Positions 4,767 through 5,152 of a DNA stretch of 5,152 nucleotides are shown piece by piece (the first letter of the stretch is position 1; each line of letters opens with the position of its first letter). Below the pieces are notes generated by a model. The model did no database searches and was not told the origin of the DNA. It saw nothing but the letters and a program-made list of their open reading frames with translations. Both the position numbers and the translations under genes were made by a program. Location of the stretch: NCBI GenBank assembly GCA_905373325.1, contig CAJPTB010000163.1:1-5152 (forward strand). Reading direction: 5' to 3'. Source of the stretch: an uncultured Ancrocorticia sp. Lineage in GTDB: Bacteria; Actinomycetota; Actinomycetes; Actinomycetales; Actinomycetaceae.

Positions 4767-5152
4767 TCAGAACTCGCGGGTCGAGGCCTCCTTGAGGGCG
4801 GCCATCTGGGCGTCGTCGGGAAAGCCGGCGACGTTCCAGCGCGGGGGCCACACGTTGTGCATGGGGGACAGTCCCTCGTGCCAGACGTCGCGGGCCACCT
4901 GGGTTCGGAGCCGCACGCGGTCGGAGGGCTCAGCGTCCCACGGATGGGGAGACCTCTGACGCACGAAATCGATGTACTCGGCGTCGGGAACGGATCCGAA
5001 GCCGTCGAGGGACGTCCAACGCGTCGCGGAGGAGGTGAGAGCGCCGTCGCGAATCACCTCGAAGGGCGCCAGCCTTCCGAAATCATTCGGCCACGTGCGC
5101 ATCTCGCGTTCCTGCACGCTGTAGATCGCCGCCCGCGAGCGCGCGCGGATCT
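4767..5152 (-). CDS. Unrecognised protein, C-terminal part (5' end outside window)
   Basis: The minus-strand frame is open from the right edge of the window to the TGA at 4769-4767, giving about 127 visible residues. Possible internal starts (GTG at 5117-5115, ATG at 5102-5100) have open frame upstream of them, so the gene probably begins beyond the window. The visible part is soluble-looking, with no membrane segment. It is rich in aromatic and acidic residues, with Trp in RTWPNDFG, TRWTSLDGFG, HPWDAEP, DVWHEG and VWPPRWNV, and it ends in a likely helix (DDAQMAALKEAS). Composition and codon use look like real coding sequence, and the plus-strand frames opposite it do not. I do not recognise the family. 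It converges on tgt and is not part of that operon. Confidence 0.7.
   Translation of the reverse strand, partial: IRARSRAAIYSVQEREMRTWPNDFGRLAPFEVIRDGALTSSATRWTSLDGFGSVPDAEYIDFVRQRSPHPWDAEPSDRVRLRTQVARDVWHEGLSPMHNVWPPRWNVAGFPDDAQMAALKEASTREF

Noticed and set aside
4756..4959. Small plus-strand frame after tgt
   Set aside because: It is antisense to the minus-strand gene, begins inside the hairpin and has no ribosome site.

Overview
The window is about 5.2 kb of GC-rich bacterial DNA. It is most consistent with an actinobacterium of the Actinomycetaceae/Bifidobacteriaceae type. The grounds are high GC at third codon positions, a DUF222 (13E12-type) HNH endonuclease gene, and a tRNA-guanine transglycosylase with an actinobacterial-looking insertion. 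The taxonomic placement is inferred from family features; no search was run.

Layout from left to right: (1) The 3' part of a plus-strand gene ending at 593, whose product resembles DUF4261 proteins behind a glycine-rich linker. (2) A gene-free stretch, 594-927, with two perfect 28-bp direct repeats 61 bp apart, a 17-bp imperfect tandem repeat, then an AT-rich island with a good sigma70-type promoter (TTGAAA-17 bp-TATGAT). (3) A complete DUF222/HNH endonuclease gene, 928-2541, with an intact HNH zinc-finger motif. (4) A 191-bp intergenic leader, 2542-2732, with a candidate promoter and two mutually exclusive GC-rich hairpins. (5) A two-gene queuosine-salvage operon: a YhhQ-family 7-deazapurine transporter (2733-3488) overlapping tgt (3485-4723) by ATGA. 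(6) A short convergent intergenic region with GGACTAGC repeats and a GC-rich hairpin. (7) The 3' part of an unrecognised minus-strand gene ending at 4767.

The best understood unit is yhhQ-tgt. The transporter would bring in a queuosine precursor base, and Tgt would exchange it for guanine 34 of GUN-anticodon tRNAs (Asp, Asn, His, Tyr). No biosynthetic genes (queC-F, queA, queG/H) are in the window, so the operon looks like salvage. The base-binding loop of this Tgt differs from the classical preQ1-type enzyme, which leaves open whether the imported base is preQ0/preQ1 or queuine. The structured leader upstream is the most promising candidate for undescribed regulation.
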